A DNA stretch of 64,000 nt. It comes from Rostratula benghalensis (taxonomy: Eukaryota; Chordata; Aves; Charadriiformes; Rostratulidae). Positions 24,001-35,700 of the stretch are shown piece by piece (positions within the stretch are counted from its first letter, which is position 1; the number at the start of each line of letters is the position of its first letter). The DNA lies in assembly GCA_013399305.1 (NCBI GenBank), contig VXAI01000035.1, forward strand, positions 4,782,646 through 4,846,645, read 5' to 3'. The notes beneath the pieces are model-generated. The model was not told the DNA's origin. It saw nothing but the letters and a program-made list of their open reading frames with translations, and searched no databases. The translations under genes were made by a program, and so were the position numbers.

Positions 24001-27000
24001 TTCAGACTTCAGCATATTTTAACACATTATCCACTCATCTAACGAGGCCTGCTTTTACAGCTGCTGCCAGTATCATTAAATGAACATTGTATTTCTTTTA
24101 AAAAACTACGGCCTTCTAAATTGCCTGTGCAGATCCTGTTTCTTAAGATCTATGTATATTTCTTACCATAACCTGAGAGCCTTTTAGGAGGAAATGTCCA
24201 TTTCAGCTTTGGCATACAGTGGAATTACTGATGGAATACCATGAAACATTACGTTTTCAGATTACGGGATATACTCCAAAGTGTCTGTCATACTTGAAGT
24301 TGAAGTCGACTTAATTGTCGAGGACAAAATTTCTGTGAAAAATAGTATAATCTTGGCAGTTTGACAAATATTTGGTTCAGATGGCTTTTCTTGCCTAATA
24401 TATTTAACATATGTCATTTGCTTTTATATTTTGGGTGTATTTGTCCAATGAAAACTTAGCATATATTACTGTGACAGTTTGGTTTACCTTCTTTTTTTAC
24501 ACTTAAGGTCTGTGGGATAGGGCACATCCTTTAGTATTCGTATGCAGATTTTCTTGCACCTTTATTACATCTGCCAGCTCCTTGGCACTTCTGTTGCTGA
24601 AGTTTTCTCTGTCTTTACAGATATTTAATAGCTCTTTTAACTTCCTTTTTGTAATTTTGGTCTTTAAGTTTACCTATTTACTGGGACTACAGCCAGCTCA
24701 GGTTCCAGAAATGTGAACTAATAACGTATTTACAGTGTTGGAGGGGTGGTTTTTTCAGTTTTTCTTATTTATGCCATTTTTTTTCAATACTTCTTTATTG
24801 ATGTGAACCGCTAGAGTAGTTGAAATACTTTTTTAGAAATCTTGCCCTTTGTGGCATCGGATTTGATCTTCGGATTCTTCCAAAGCAGATAAATCTCTTC
24901 CCTCCAGAGGGAGAAGAGAGTTACTGAAAAAGAGCCTATGGCATTCATTTAAAGAAAAGAACTAAAAAAAAAAAAAAAGAAAAAAAAAGAAGATAGAGTC
25001 CTTCTTCTGAGATACTTTTTAGATATACTGCACATGTTAGTGCAGTTACAGTGATGAGCATTGCTTTGAATTTGCTGTTGTTTCTGCTACGTTGTGTTTG
25101 AAGGTTGATCCTGCCTTTGCTGAAACTGGGGGTAAAGTTGCCATTGTTTTCATCAGGCCAAGGGTCTGGCCCATGGGGAAGCTCTTCCAGCAAGAAGGAA
25201 ATGGCTTCTCAATCTGGAGCAGAATAAGCTGCCCAGAGCTTTGGGAGTAATAGGAAACGGTACCAAGCCTGTTTTATGGAGAGGTAAACTGAGACATGGA
25301 CAGATTAAATTCCTTGCCATAACAGTGCTAGAAATAGAAAAAGGGAGACGTAAGATTTCTGTGTCTGTGGCTGTCTGTCACGTAGTTGCTCTTACCATAG
25401 GTGTTTCATACCAGTGATAACTTAGTTTAATAAATGAAGCATGTTCAAAGAGGAGATGATCTGAAACATAAATATGAAAAATATTTGCTGTAACTTGTTT
25501 TCTTTTAAATAACTTCAAGCTAATGAATAATGTAGTAGATTAAGAGACTAAACAATCTTTAGCACAGACAAACCCTAAATTTTGGCAGAGCAGAATCAGA
25601 TTTTTGATCAGATACAGCACTTCCTGCAACTAATATAATGCAGACATCCAAAATTTGGCATGTCATAACATTCCTAATCTTAGTTATTTTCTAAGTGACA
25701 TATACTCATTTTTACAGATAACCTTTTCAAGATCAAAACAGAAATAACTGAATTATAACTGTAACATGATTCTTTTCTGAGCCCAGACTGCTCACTCTGA
25801 TTGAAATTGTTTTACAAAATATCTAGAGAGCACCAAAAGAGTGTGATTTTTTAAAAGCAATTATGAAGAGGCTCAACAAAAGAGAAGGAAGGAAAAAAGG
25901 CTTGTTCATGTTCTTATTACTAGTTTCATTTGCATCCATTGCAAGATCTAAATAACATGTGGGCTTGTGAAAAGCTTCTTAGAATCCCTTTAATGTAGAA
26001 AATTCTGCAGGTTTTATACTTTGAGGAAGTTAGATTTTTCTTTTTTTTTTGTAAGGTAGCTGGTAGCCAAGCCATTTGTATTTTTCTATTTAAGGTTTTA
26101 AACAGCTAGTTGCTTCTGAAGGATGCTGTTGTAATAAAAAAAATTCTTCAGGTTATAGCCCTCATTAATAATTAAAGCAGGTTTCCTTTTAAAGGAAAAA
26201 TGGGTTTTGGTTGAATACAAGCAGCAAAATTACAGGTATATAAAATTTTACAGTAGCTTTGTCCAATTTTCATTGCATTTAATAGGACTTACATGATACT
26301 GTTCAGATCTGTATGGGAAGCAGGCACAGTATTTGTAATTCTGCCTGAAAGGAATAAAACCATGAAAAACTAAAAGAAAAACAGTTAAGGCAAACAGAGC
26401 CTTCTAACACAGTTTTGCCACAGTTTTGTTCACAGGTTGTTTGTTTTCTAATTGTGAGGAGGCAGTTAAGTTTTTATGACAGTTGTTAGTGTTACAGAAA
26501 GAACATCCATTTTATCACATTTTATGAAACCTAAATTTTGGATGTTACAACCCAATTGATATGTATTTTTGGTATTTTGCACTTTCACAGAATTGTCTTC
26601 TCCCTTTCCAGTGCAGTGAGCCCTTACCAGTAGGTAGAATAGCTGGGTCACACATGGGCTGGTCACGGCTGATGAACAAGTGTGGGTCCAAGCGAGTGTT
26701 CATCACCACGTGGGCAAAGTTGTGGGGTTTTTTCGTGTGCAGAGGCAGTTCAGGTGCCTGCACAGTGCTCCAGGAATTAGGAGCACAGACATACGAGGTA
26801 CGAAGTATTCTCTGTGGTTCTACCCAGGGCCAGCATTTGCATCCTGGTTGCACTCATGTCAGACTCATGCTAATTACTCGTGGAGCTGTTTTCCTTGCTG
26901 TTGCTTGACGGCATCCTGGTTATCAGGGCTCAGACATACATGGTGCCAGCCTAAGGATGGTACTCAGATTCTCATCCTGCATTCTTCTTAAGTCTGGAGC

Positions 27001-30000
27001 ACTGGGAAGTTTGGGGTGGAGGTACAGGGTGGCTTTGTGGGAGTCCATCCAGCGTTGTCAATGCTGAGCGATCCAAATAAGCACAACTAGACTTGAGCAC
27101 CTTCCTTTTGGAGGCTCTGCAATGGCTTCACACTGCATTTCACACTCCCCATATTATTCTGCTTTACTACTTCAGGAAGTGTCTCTGCTCCCCATTGTCT
27201 GCATAATGGAAAGTTTATGATGTTGCAGGAATGGGTCATTGCTTTACCACAAAACAGGATTCTCCTGGGTAGACTGATCATACTTGATAGGCAAAATCCA
27301 TTATAGAATGGCAAGTGTATGAAAATTCCTAACTCTCTTGCCTGATATTGAAATTGTAGCTCTTAATCCCTTCTCCCTTCTAGTTACTTTAAACAATCAG
27401 GCTGAATTTCACCAACAGGTCCAGGATACAACTTTAGGAAGTATTTCCCTCTTTACTGCCTCCAAAATATGCTTTTGGTAAAGTCTGTTTGAACCACAGG
27501 GAAGCTTTCACGCTGAAGACAATATTTCATCTCAGCCCTGAATTAAGCTGGTGCAACTGCTTGGTTTATATGCTGTGCATACCTTTATAATACTGAATGT
27601 GTTTGCTGTTTTCCTCCTTCTCTCTGTTCCTGAATGTAGTCTTTGAGGTGATAGGCTTTGTGTGGGGAAAAACGTAGAGAGTAAGAATTGAGAACAAAAA
27701 GAGGAGCTATATTATGTAAGAGGTTGACTTGAACTCCCCGACCCACAAAGTTGGAGAAGTTTCAGAATTAGGCAAAATGGATTTGTTCAGCCCTAATTAC
27801 TGTTATTATAGTACCTAATATTAATGTTCCTACAGCACTTGGATACTGTTGTGTGCTACATACCATAGATAAGTTGTTATTATTACTACCTTCTAGGTCC
27901 ATCTTGGCAGTGGAATTTGGGTAGATGAGGAGAAATGGCACCAGCTGCAAGTAACACAAGGAGATTCAAAGTATACAAAAAATCTAGCGGTTATGATTTG
28001 GGGAACAGATGTTCTCAAGAACAGAAGTGTCACAGGAGTTGCAACCAAAAAAAAGAAAGATGCCGTTCCCAAGCCACCTCTCTCACCTCACAAATTAAGC
28101 ATTGTCAGAGGTAGGTTATTTGAAAACTTTTGCTTCCTGCTTTGGAGTTTAACTATTAATCATTGAGTTGAAAGATGCTTCTTTTCAGCTCATATAAAAT
28201 TAACTGATTGAAAACTGTAATTCCAATTGCTATTGCATTGTACTCAGGAAAAGTAAAGCACATTGCAATAGCTGTGCGCAGTGCAGGCCTTCACAGCTGG
28301 GGAGTCGCACCTCAGTGAGGTTTAAGAAGATCATCACTTTGAACCACTTGCAGGACAGGACACTGAGCCTGGAGAACAACACGTTGTTCTGGAATTCATT
28401 TATAACATAGTAATTTTTAAAAACTGCATATATTCCTTTTAACGAGCACGAGAGTAGCTTTACCACATTCTTCCACCCAGAATGTAACCAGCTCTGGCAT
28501 GAGGCACAGGAACCATTAAAGCTGTGACTGTAAAAATACGCGTTCCTTCAAAGGCCAGAAAGAATAGTGTTACCCTTCCAAGTGGAGAAAATGGAAATAG
28601 TAAAAATTAATTGTTGCACCTGAACTGGAATTGGGACAGGAAGTGTAAATTGCAGCAGGAAAAATTGCAGTGGCACTTTGAGTAACTGGAAGCCTGACTC
28701 CCTGTATGCAGTGCTTTGAGAGAGAGGCCACCTCCTTTATTTAAAATGAAGAGTGAATTTCAGTCCCTTTGTATCATCATGCTTGTGTTTTGCATTCATT
28801 TCTGTCTCTCTTGGTATTTCAGGCTTCTTTTTAATTCAGAACTGAGTTGGTTCCTCATAGAATACATACTGAAATTGGATCTTTAGGTTTTGTGTCCATA
28901 CTAAAATGCAGTAGGGCTGAAAGAAATCTCCCCATTTGATTTAGCTTCATTATTCAGTATTTCCTGTTCTCAGTTGCTATGTGCTCTTAACTATGAACTC
29001 TTTAAGAGAGGTTGTAACCTGCCATGCAAGTGCCATGTTTTGGAAGTAAGAAATGTGATTCCTGTTTGAGTGTGTGCGTGGGTCTGTGTTGTCTGGGGAA
29101 AAGTTGGAAACTGATCCTTCGTACTGTCAACTTTCTTAGTTTGTAGGAAATGAGTAAAGGGCACGGTGTGCTTCGCTAATCTGTTTTAAGAATATCTGTG
29201 GAAGTGCAAGCTGTTCCATACTGATTTTCTAGTTGTGGCTGGGACCTTTTGGGTGCAATCCTAAGGCATGTAGTAGTGATGTCCTGGCCACGTAAGGAAT
29301 CCGTTCTGTGCCTGCCCTTGTCAGCTCCTACTGGGAAATAGAAAACCCAGATGCGCGCCTAGAAACGCGCAGTGAAAAAGGGGTTGTTTTTCACATTTTC
29401 CCATTGCAAAGAGCTTTTCTAGTTTCCCTGCTGGAGGCTGGTGCTCCTCAGCGCTGCTGGCGAGAGAATTTCCTCTTCTGCTTCAGTCAGGGGCAGCCTG
29501 TGTTGCTCGAGCCATTTAAATGATAGATTTCTTCTAACTCCCCTTGTTCTGACTACCGTGAGTTCGGGAGTACTCTCCAACAGGTACATGGTGAGAGACA
29601 GATGGGGCCCTTCCCTTTCTTCTCTTCTGTACCTTTACACTTTCCAGCAGTTTGGCTCTTCCCCGTTTCCTTGTTTTTCTCTGTTTTCTGTCATACTTTT
29701 GCTTCCTGCCTCAACCCTCATTTGAATTCTACTGTTTCACACCCTGGTTTTCCATGTTCCTCTTGCCACTGTTTACTTCACCTTGTCTTTGACTGCCTTT
29801 TTGTTAGTCTAAAGACTGTATAATCTCTTCTTGAACCATTTAAACTGCATGGCCAGTGTTTTAGGTGGAACCACACAAGACCTCCTGTATTAGTGGTAGC
29901 TGGGTAGCACATAACCATGATTTTCCACGTTGTTGTGTCCTTTGCATTTGCATCAATGTTAGGAGTCTTGCCCCATCATGTCAGCAATGTTTCCTGGAGA

Positions 30001-32079
30001 GCTGGAAGTAATCACATAGGAAGTTATGGAAAGATGGAGAGGAAAATCAAACTAAACAAATTAGTAGCAAGTGGATAAATGTTGATATGCAAGGAAGATA
30101 GACTTTATGTGGCCAAGGACTTGGATCAGGCATCACAGATAGAAGTAAAGCTCCTTGTTATTCTTTGAGGTCTACCTGAATTTTTGGTCCAGGCAGAAGT
30201 ATGAAGGGGTATCTCTATGCTCCCCTAAAGCCAAAAGATGAAGCAGCAGAACCCCCAAATTATTCTTTGGAGCCCTTCAGCCAGCATCCTTGTGTGATGA
30301 CTAACTAGTATTTCTGCAGCCCTTCATAGAAATGGAAGCAAAAAAATGGTGATGGTCGTGGATCTGTCTGGGTCACACTGACTTTAAGAATCACAGCTGA
30401 TGAATGAGTTCTGTCAAGTGATTATTTCCTTGACATTGTGGCTAGACTGATAACACAGCCTGTATTTTACTAGAAATTCACCTTACTAGGTGTATCTGCC
30501 ACAACCTGGGAGTATTCCTTGAGATTATTGTGGTACAAGTTTATGTCCTACAAACATACTGGGTTTCTTCAAGTTCTCAGCACATGCCTCTCCTTGAGTG
30601 CTGTATTTCAAATTGTCGTTTACTGATGGTCAGCATTCAGGCTGCCTGGTGATTAATTTTATTTAATTTTATTTATTTTATATTTGGTGCATCTTACAAA
30701 ATAAAAATCCACATTGTTTTAGATAATCTCATCATTCTATTGACATGACTAATTTGTTTAAAACAGATTTTTGAATGACAGCATTAGCTCTAGCTTCTTA
30801 AAAATCCCTACTGTGTAGTATGTAATAAAGAAATTATAAAAAGTATGATCCATGAGCACTGTTATGAACCTTGTTAATGCAAAATAACCTTTTATAAAAC
30901 TTCTGAGAGGTTTCAAAATGAACTAAAAAGCATGCATAGTACTTAATTTTCATAACTCTTTAATATGACGCATTAGAAATGTTATAAACCATGTTAATTA
31001 AGCGATAATCTCTATGGCTTTCTGTATATGAAGCAATAAATGGCTACTGGAGTAGATTGCAAGGCAAAGCAGAGCAGAGTTTGTTTAATCAATCTGGGAA
31101 GCCTACACAACACAATACAGTTTTCTGGTTATGAGTATAGAAAATACCCCAAACCTGCCTGTGGCTAAGGAGTTGGGTGTGTTGCATCACCTCCAATTTC
31201 AGTAACCTCTGAAGGATCCTGGCACTGAGCTATGGGCTCTGGGGAGCAGAATTCTCTCAACTCTCATTGCCCTCATTGCTTTTTGCAGTTATTACTGTAT
31301 TTTTGTTATCCCAGTGAAGTTCACAAAGCGCGTTGTGCAAACATAGAAGGAGATGGCTCTCCCCCTGAATAATCTACTGATAAAAGTGAAATATTCCCAG
31401 GGGCAGGGTGTCCGATAAAGATATTAATTTATGTTGGGCGGATTTAAAAAAATAAAACAGATAGTTAAAGTCTTTTCCTAACCTTTATCACTCACTGTCT
31501 TGAAGGTGTGGTGGTAGGAGGGACTCACAGGGAACTGTAGGTGACAGCAGTTCCAGTGAGACCTTCCACCCGGGAAAAGGTTCTAAATCTGCTGTGGAGA
31601 TACGGACAAATACAAGAGTTGGGCAGGCAAGACTGACACTGTGAAAGGTTGGATTTAGCCTTGTTTCTATATAGAGAGCCTCTTAATGTAGTCACAGCAT
31701 AACTGGAAGTTGGCCATGTCAAAGATTCAAACCTGCTGAAAAATCTTGCCTTTAACAAGGTAGCCAGTGGATCAATGAAAGCTTCTGTTATCTTACAACA
31801 AATATATACACAGTGCTTACTCGGTGCTATCTCTTGAGTAGTAAGCCCAACACAGGGCTATATTCTTTTTCTAAAAATATACTAATGGCTCTTTCCTGTT
31901 TGTTTTTTTCCTCCCCAGAATGTTTGTATGATAGAATAGCACAAGAAACTGTGGATGAAACTGAAATTGCACAGAGACTCTCCAAAGTCAACAAGTACAT
32001 CTGTGAAAAAATCATGGATATCAATAAATCATGTAAAAATGAAGAACGGAGGGAAAGTGCAAAGTACAATTTGCAATAA
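14900..32079 (+). CDS. BEND5: BEND5, BEN domain-containing protein 5 (exons 2-6; exon 1 missing)
   Basis: The joined exons 14900-15033, 16758-17133, 23262-23410, 27897-28110 and 31919-32079 encode 344 residues and a TAA stop. Splice phases agree at every junction (1, 0, 1, 0, 1). The vertebrate protein is about 421 residues, so about 77 N-terminal residues are missing and probably lie in the 85-730 gap. Domains in visible-residue numbering: acidic/basic linker 1-60, Gln/Glu-rich coiled coil about 100-168, Pro/Glu-rich linker 171-205, BEN domain about 220-330 with a KKKK basic cluster near 271-274. BEND5 belongs to the BEN-solo family (with BEND6 and fly Insensitive), nuclear proteins that bind DNA through the BEN domain and repress transcription. 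Identification rests on strong recalled similarity across every exon. No frameshift or internal stop is seen. Confidence 0.95.
15034..16757 (+). other. BEND5: BEND5 intron 2
   Basis: The intron is 1,724 bases with GT and AG ends. It opens with the T-rich tract at 15044-15143. A T-run followed directly by an A-run near 16438-16458 could fold back on itself. The frame of exon 3 stays open upstream into the intron back to 16488, which is chance read-through. Nothing else is recognised. Confidence 0.9.
15044..15143 (+). repeat. Long T-rich (pyrimidine) tract just downstream of the exon 2 donor
   Basis: About 100 bases are nearly all T with scattered C and a few G, starting roughly 10 bases after the GT of the exon 2 donor. 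Tracts in this position can act as binding sites for U-rich-binding splicing factors such as TIA1/TIAR, which help U1 use weak 5' splice sites. Here that role is inferred; the tract may be a simple repeat only. Confidence 0.85.
16758..17133 (+). CDS. BEND5: BEND5 coding exon 3 (coiled coil)
   Basis: The exon is 376 bases, 125 codons plus one base. It begins RQDGRKQSEGTHKSIEAVVA and ends LLLRLGS with the first base of a Gly codon. Exon residues 55-123 (YEELLRSYQQQQEEMRHI onward, through RRQLVQQAKKLKEYG and EMKELRDLNRRL) form a long heptad-rich helix likely to mediate dimer or partner binding. The segment between residues 25 and 55 is Ser/Glu/Met-rich and less conserved in appearance. The acceptor is AACATGCAG after a T-rich tract, and the donor G|GTAAGT is strong. 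This is the largest visible exon and the clearest match to the family outside the BEN domain. Confidence 0.97.
17134..23261 (+). other. BEND5: BEND5 intron 3
   Basis: The intron is 6,128 bases, AT-rich, with a strong GTAAGT donor and a TTAACTGTCTAG acceptor region whose CTTAACT could be the branch site. It contains A-runs near 17466-17483 and 20539-20557, a T-run near 20889-20903 and an ATTC/CA-rich patch at about 20332-20373. No exon or transposon is recognised. Confidence 0.9.
20332..20373. repeat. (ATTC)n / (CA)n low-complexity patch
   Basis: Interrupted ATTC units (TTCATTCATTCGTTCACATT...) are followed by ACACACACACA. This is an imperfect, short microsatellite inside intron 3. Confidence 0.7.
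23262..23410 (+). CDS. BEND5: BEND5 coding exon 4
   Basis: The exon is 149 bases: two bases completing the Gly codon split with exon 3, then 49 codons. It encodes a Pro/Glu-rich linker (PAIELEKVKPETIEPEPEV, then FSEEANTSTYYPAP and VMDKYILENGK) joining the coiled coil to the BEN domain. The C-terminal DKYILENGK leads directly into the BEN domain of exon 5. The acceptor is CTGTCTAG. The donor AAG|GTATTT is weak. The exon ends in phase 0. Confidence 0.95.
23411..27896 (+). other. BEND5: BEND5 intron 4
   Basis: The intron is 4,486 bases. It contains an A-rich tract at 24964-24991 and a probable ancient SINE remnant at about 25270-25362. A region of higher GC lies at about 26600-27060 and has overlapping open frames on both strands, none recognisable. 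The remainder is plain AT-rich sequence. Confidence 0.9.
25270..25362 (+). mobile_element. Possible MIR/CORE-SINE-like remnant
   Basis: The stretch GTTTTATGGAGAGGTAAACT GAGACATGG, followed by an ATTAAATTCCTTGCC-like segment and then a GGGAGACG region, resembles the 3' half of old amniote MIR-type SINEs (a segment like GAGGTAAACTGAGGCACAGA followed by TTGCCCAAGGTCACA). The match is partial and recalled by eye, so this is a weak call. Confidence 0.4.
27897..28110 (+). CDS. BEND5: BEND5 coding exon 5 (BEN domain, first part)
   Basis: The exon is 214 bases, 71 codons plus one base. It encodes the N-terminal part of the BEN domain: VHLGSGIWVDEEKWHQLQVT, then DSKYTKNLAVMIWGTDVLKN and SVTGVATKKKKDAVPKPPLS. 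The conserved Trp residues, the KNLAVMIWG core and the basic KKKK cluster are present. BEN domains are alpha-helical DNA- and protein-binding modules; those of BEN-solo proteins recognise palindromic CCAATTGG-type sites. The acceptor is CTACCTTCTAG and the donor is CAGAG|GTAGGT. The exon ends in phase 1, splitting a Glu codon with exon 6. Confidence 0.97.
28111..31918 (+). other. BEND5: BEND5 intron 5
   Basis: The intron is 3,808 bases, AT-rich, with an A/T-rich low-complexity patch at 30654-30690. The block 30640-31030 is unusually AT-rich, lacks repeats and has many homeodomain-like TAATTA/TTAATT words, so it is a possible conserved noncoding element. The acceptor tract (T-run, then TTTCCTCCCCAG) is strong. 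No exon or transposon is recognised. Confidence 0.88.
31919..32079 (+). CDS. BEND5: BEND5 terminal coding exon 6 (BEN domain, last part)
   Basis: The coding part is 161 bases: two bases completing a Glu codon, 52 codons and TAA at 32077-32079. It encodes CLYDRIAQETVDETEIAQRL, then SKVNKYICEKIMDINKSCKN and EERRESAKYNLQ, the C-terminal helices of the BEN domain and the characteristic short tail of BEND5. The acceptor is TCCTCCCCAG with a long T/C tract. The stop codon lies inside an AATAAA hexamer. Confidence 0.97.
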
Positions 32080-32080
32080 A
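32075..32080 (+). terminator. BEND5: AATAAA poly(A) signal overlapping the BEND5 stop codon
   Basis: The last Gln codon and the stop read CAATAAA, so the TAA stop is inside a canonical AATAAA. With the second hexamer 18 bases further on and the GU-rich tract from about 32118, this would give a 3' UTR of only tens of bases. Use of this hexamer is inferred. Confidence 0.6.
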
Positions 32081-32092
32081 TTTTGGATTTTT

Positions 32093-32098
32093 AATAAA
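32093..32098 (+). terminator. BEND5: Second AATAAA poly(A) signal, likely main BEND5 3' end
   Basis: AATAAA lies 14 bases after the stop codon and is followed at about 32118-32160 by a GU/U-rich stretch (GTGTTGGGC, a T-run, TTTGTGTGGTGTGTTGGCTG), which is the expected layout of a strong cleavage site at roughly 32108-32125. Confidence 0.75.
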
Positions 32099-32698
32099 GT
32101 CTTAGTGTTTTACTTAAGTGTTGGGCTTTTTTATTTGTGTGGTGTGTTGGCTGGTGGGAGAAGCTGACTTGAAGCATCACTCTCCTCCTGTAACTCATTC
32201 ATTTTTTGAGCGGTTCTGTTAAAAGCCTTTCTATGGTGTAACCTGCTTTTAAATAATGTAAGATATATTGTAAGTCCACTCTCAATGAAATTTTCAAAGG
32301 GTTTTTTGCAATGAGTTGCAGTATGTTACCTGCAGTTCTGTACATAGGCTGTAATTCTGGGAACACCAACCCATTTTGCCTACCTTTTGTTTTACTGGAG
32401 TCAGTGGATCTAGGCTGCATTAAACATATGCTTAGAAGGAAGAACTGTACAAAATCCACTTTGTTATTGAAAAGGGTTTTATTGTATTTTACAAAGTGAT
32501 TTTCTGAACTGAAATTTTAATCGTTTGTTTTTATAAACCTTTGTTTTGATCTCGAACAATATATTTGGTTAAAAACACACAAAGAACGCTTCTTTTTCAC
32601 TTATTGTCTTGTAGTTGGATCATCATTGCTGTCACAGTTTAAAACACCCCACCCAACCAACAAAGAACCCAGAGCTGTAAGTTGTAAAATTGTGATAG

Positions 32699-32704
32699 TT
32701 TATT
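32699..32704 (-). terminator. Minus-strand AATAAA with GU-rich downstream element
   Basis: TTTATT on the + strand reads AATAAA on the minus strand. About 37 bases further along the minus strand (32662-32639) is a GT-rich element reading TTGGTTGGGTGGGGTGTTTT, an excellent downstream polyadenylation element. Together they look like a complete cleavage site for a leftward transcript ending near 32680, about 560 bases from the BEND5 end. The transcript itself is not identified. Confidence 0.45.
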
Positions 32705-35700
32705 TTGAAAAAAATATAAAATTAAAAATAGTTCTTTTACAGGCACAAAGCCACTTTACAAATTTCTGCTTATGGTACAAAGGTCTTCAGTATGTTCATA
32801 TTACTGTTCTCAAATCACTATCTTTTTAGTGTGTTTGTATTTTCAATCAATTGAAACATTGCCACACTATGGCAAGATTAGATGTAATAGAAAACTCATC
32901 TGAGTCTGTAGTTTAACAATGGATGCTTTTAGCACAAGTTTAACTCAAAGATAAAAATAATTTTCTACATTGAAGTTAGATTTGCGGTGCAAAGTTATAA
33001 GGAACAATTTGTTGTGGGCCTGAGTTACACCTGATTGTAAGTGAAAGTAAATAACCTGAAGTCTGGTTTCATGAAGAATTTTGAGAATAAGGTTGGTAGA
33101 GGCCTGGGCTGATCAATTCTGAGTATTTGATAAATTAGTGAATGTAGTGCACCTTCCGTTTGTTTGACACACAGAGTTGTGATTATCTGCCTTTTCAGGG
33201 TGGCTCTTCCTGGGTAGCGGCGTTTGTTCCTTTTCTGCTGCTGAAGTTCTTGCTTCCTGTAGTTCTGAAAAGATTTACTGTTTCTTGCCGACTTCTTGAA
33301 GCACTGGAGTAGCCCGATGTGAAACCCGTTTCAGTGTCCTGTGTGCGGAGATAACCCGAAAGGAGCAAGGCAAGGAGTCTGTACAGGTCTGGAGTGGATG
33401 GAGGGAGGAAGGGAAGGGAGAGGAGGTGCACCAGAACTGCAGTGCCTGTTTTAGAAGGGATGGAGAGAAACGCCACATTATCCCTCCCTGTACCCCCCAT
33501 GTGCTCAAATGATGGTTTATTTTGGGATATAAGTATATATTTTATGCTTTCTAAAGTGCAGTGTCGTGGCTGATTTGTGCCAGTCCTCCTGCCAAACAGG
33601 TACATCCCACATTTGCTTGCTTGTGACTCCACATTCCAGGTCATTCCCATAAACTGGCACCTGTGGGTCACAAAATAGCCTTAAGTCTAGTCTCACGAAG
33701 ATTTTTAAGAATTCCCAAGGTTTTTTTCCTAAGGGCTGGTGCCAGTAGGATGGAGCCAAGGAGCATTCATGGCGAGGGGTGGAAATAGAGAAGTGGTTTG
33801 GGGATTTTTTTTTGCGGTGGCTTATGTGTATTCCAAAATTGCCTTTAACAGCCTAGCCTGTCTCCTCTTAATCTCAAAGTGTTCTTAGGTAGTGTTTAAT
33901 GAAGTGCATAAATGTTTATGCTTCCTAATTTGGGATGCTAAATAGCAAATTAGTGTTCATAATGTCAGCGCATGTATCCTTTTATTAATTAAAGAACAAA
34001 ATAGAGATACCATTGAAGAAACACTTAAACAGCAAGTTCCCACTTTTCAAGCAAAGTTGTGAATATACGATTTTCTTCGAGGGATTTTAGGGCAGTGCAC
34101 TAGTTTGGGGGAGAATGTCCATAATTTCCTGTCTTTTATGTCTTTAGTATGAATGTGTTTTCATTGTAAAAGTTTCTTTAATGAGAAGATCATGCTTCAC
34201 TTCTTAGAAGATAAGTCTATTTGAGACAGCATTTTATGAAACCTGGGAAAAGCTGATTAGAACTTAATTAGAGTTAGGACTTCAGCCTCGCCCCAAAAAT
34301 CAGAGAGTCTAAGTCTTTCCACAAAACCAGTATCATTTTTCTGAGACTTCTCCTTGACAGACTTGTCCCATCAGATGGTACTGCTGTGCATTGCTGAAGA
34401 ATCTGTATAGTCTCTTTGAGGAGGGTGTCTCAGAAGCCTTCATATGTTTCTTCCTGGAGTTTCCCTCAGCCCAGTTCCAGTTTGTAGAGAAGTTCAACAG
34501 GACAATTTTGCAGGTACAAAAAGGTTCCCTTCCACTTGAAGTGTAGCATTTGGGTGCTAATGCTGGGTCCTTTGGACTGGGCAACTGGCATTTAATGGGA
34601 GTGTCACCCGAAGCTTTGTTGAGTTATGGTGAAGGAATAGGATGTTTTAAAGGTAATGCACCTCTTTATTGTATAGTAACTTGGAATCTTTGAATTTCTG
34701 GAAATAGGGTTTTGCTAATAATAAAGCAGTTTTGCATGCTATAGTTCTATGGCAAGGCATGGAGGGCTCTGCAGTGGGTGTTTGGTGTGTATAAATAATA
34801 TATATAATTTCCTTCCCCATAAACCCTCATGAAGACTGGTCATACAGAGTCTTTCCCGGTGTGTGTGTTCCAAGTAGGGAAATAAGCTGCAGTTGTCCTC
34901 TGTCCCAGCATTGCCCAAGGAAAAATACAAAATTTAATAGGGTGCTCTTTTCTGGGTTGAAATACTGATGTATAAATTAACCATGAATTTCATTTCACTG
35001 TGTTTTACTGCAGTTATGACCAGTGCTGTTGGTGCTGCTACATTAATTTTTCCGTAATTCTGCCTCCCTGTACACAGTTTTGCTTTGTTCATGGTGCATC
35101 TGCCATGAAGCTGCCGTAGGAAATGGTGGGCAAAAATAGCGCCTACTAACTTTTTCCTGCTCTCGCTTAGCTTCCCACCTGTACCTCATGTGAAACAGGA
35201 GAGAAGCCTGACATAAAATGATGTAGGTTTTATTACACCCTGTCATATTCTGCGTTCATCATGCTAAGGTTTGTGCTGGGGGAAGCCTGGATTTGTAAGT
35301 ATTGAAAAAACAAATTTAAGAGGAACTGACTTTTTGTCCTGAGAGATCAATGCATACTGTTTACTACTTTTTTTTTTTGGTAATCAAAGAAGGAAGCAGG
35401 TATTACTGTTATATGGATAATCTGATCCTTTGTTGCCACACGTTGCTACTGTGATTTGTGATATTCACAGCCTGATATTAAAGTGCCTCTGGCACACTTG
35501 CAAGGAGGAAAGATTAGAGTGAACAAAAAGGGCTTTATTTTCTATTAATGATTTTATAACAGAAATGAGCTTTTATATTAAAGGAAGGAATCCTACCAGA
35601 GATTTTAATACCTTAGTCAAGATGCCTAGGCACTCAATTAGAGAAAGCTAGTACTTGCTAGAGAGAAAGAAAATAACGTGTTAGATGCTGCTGTTGGGAT

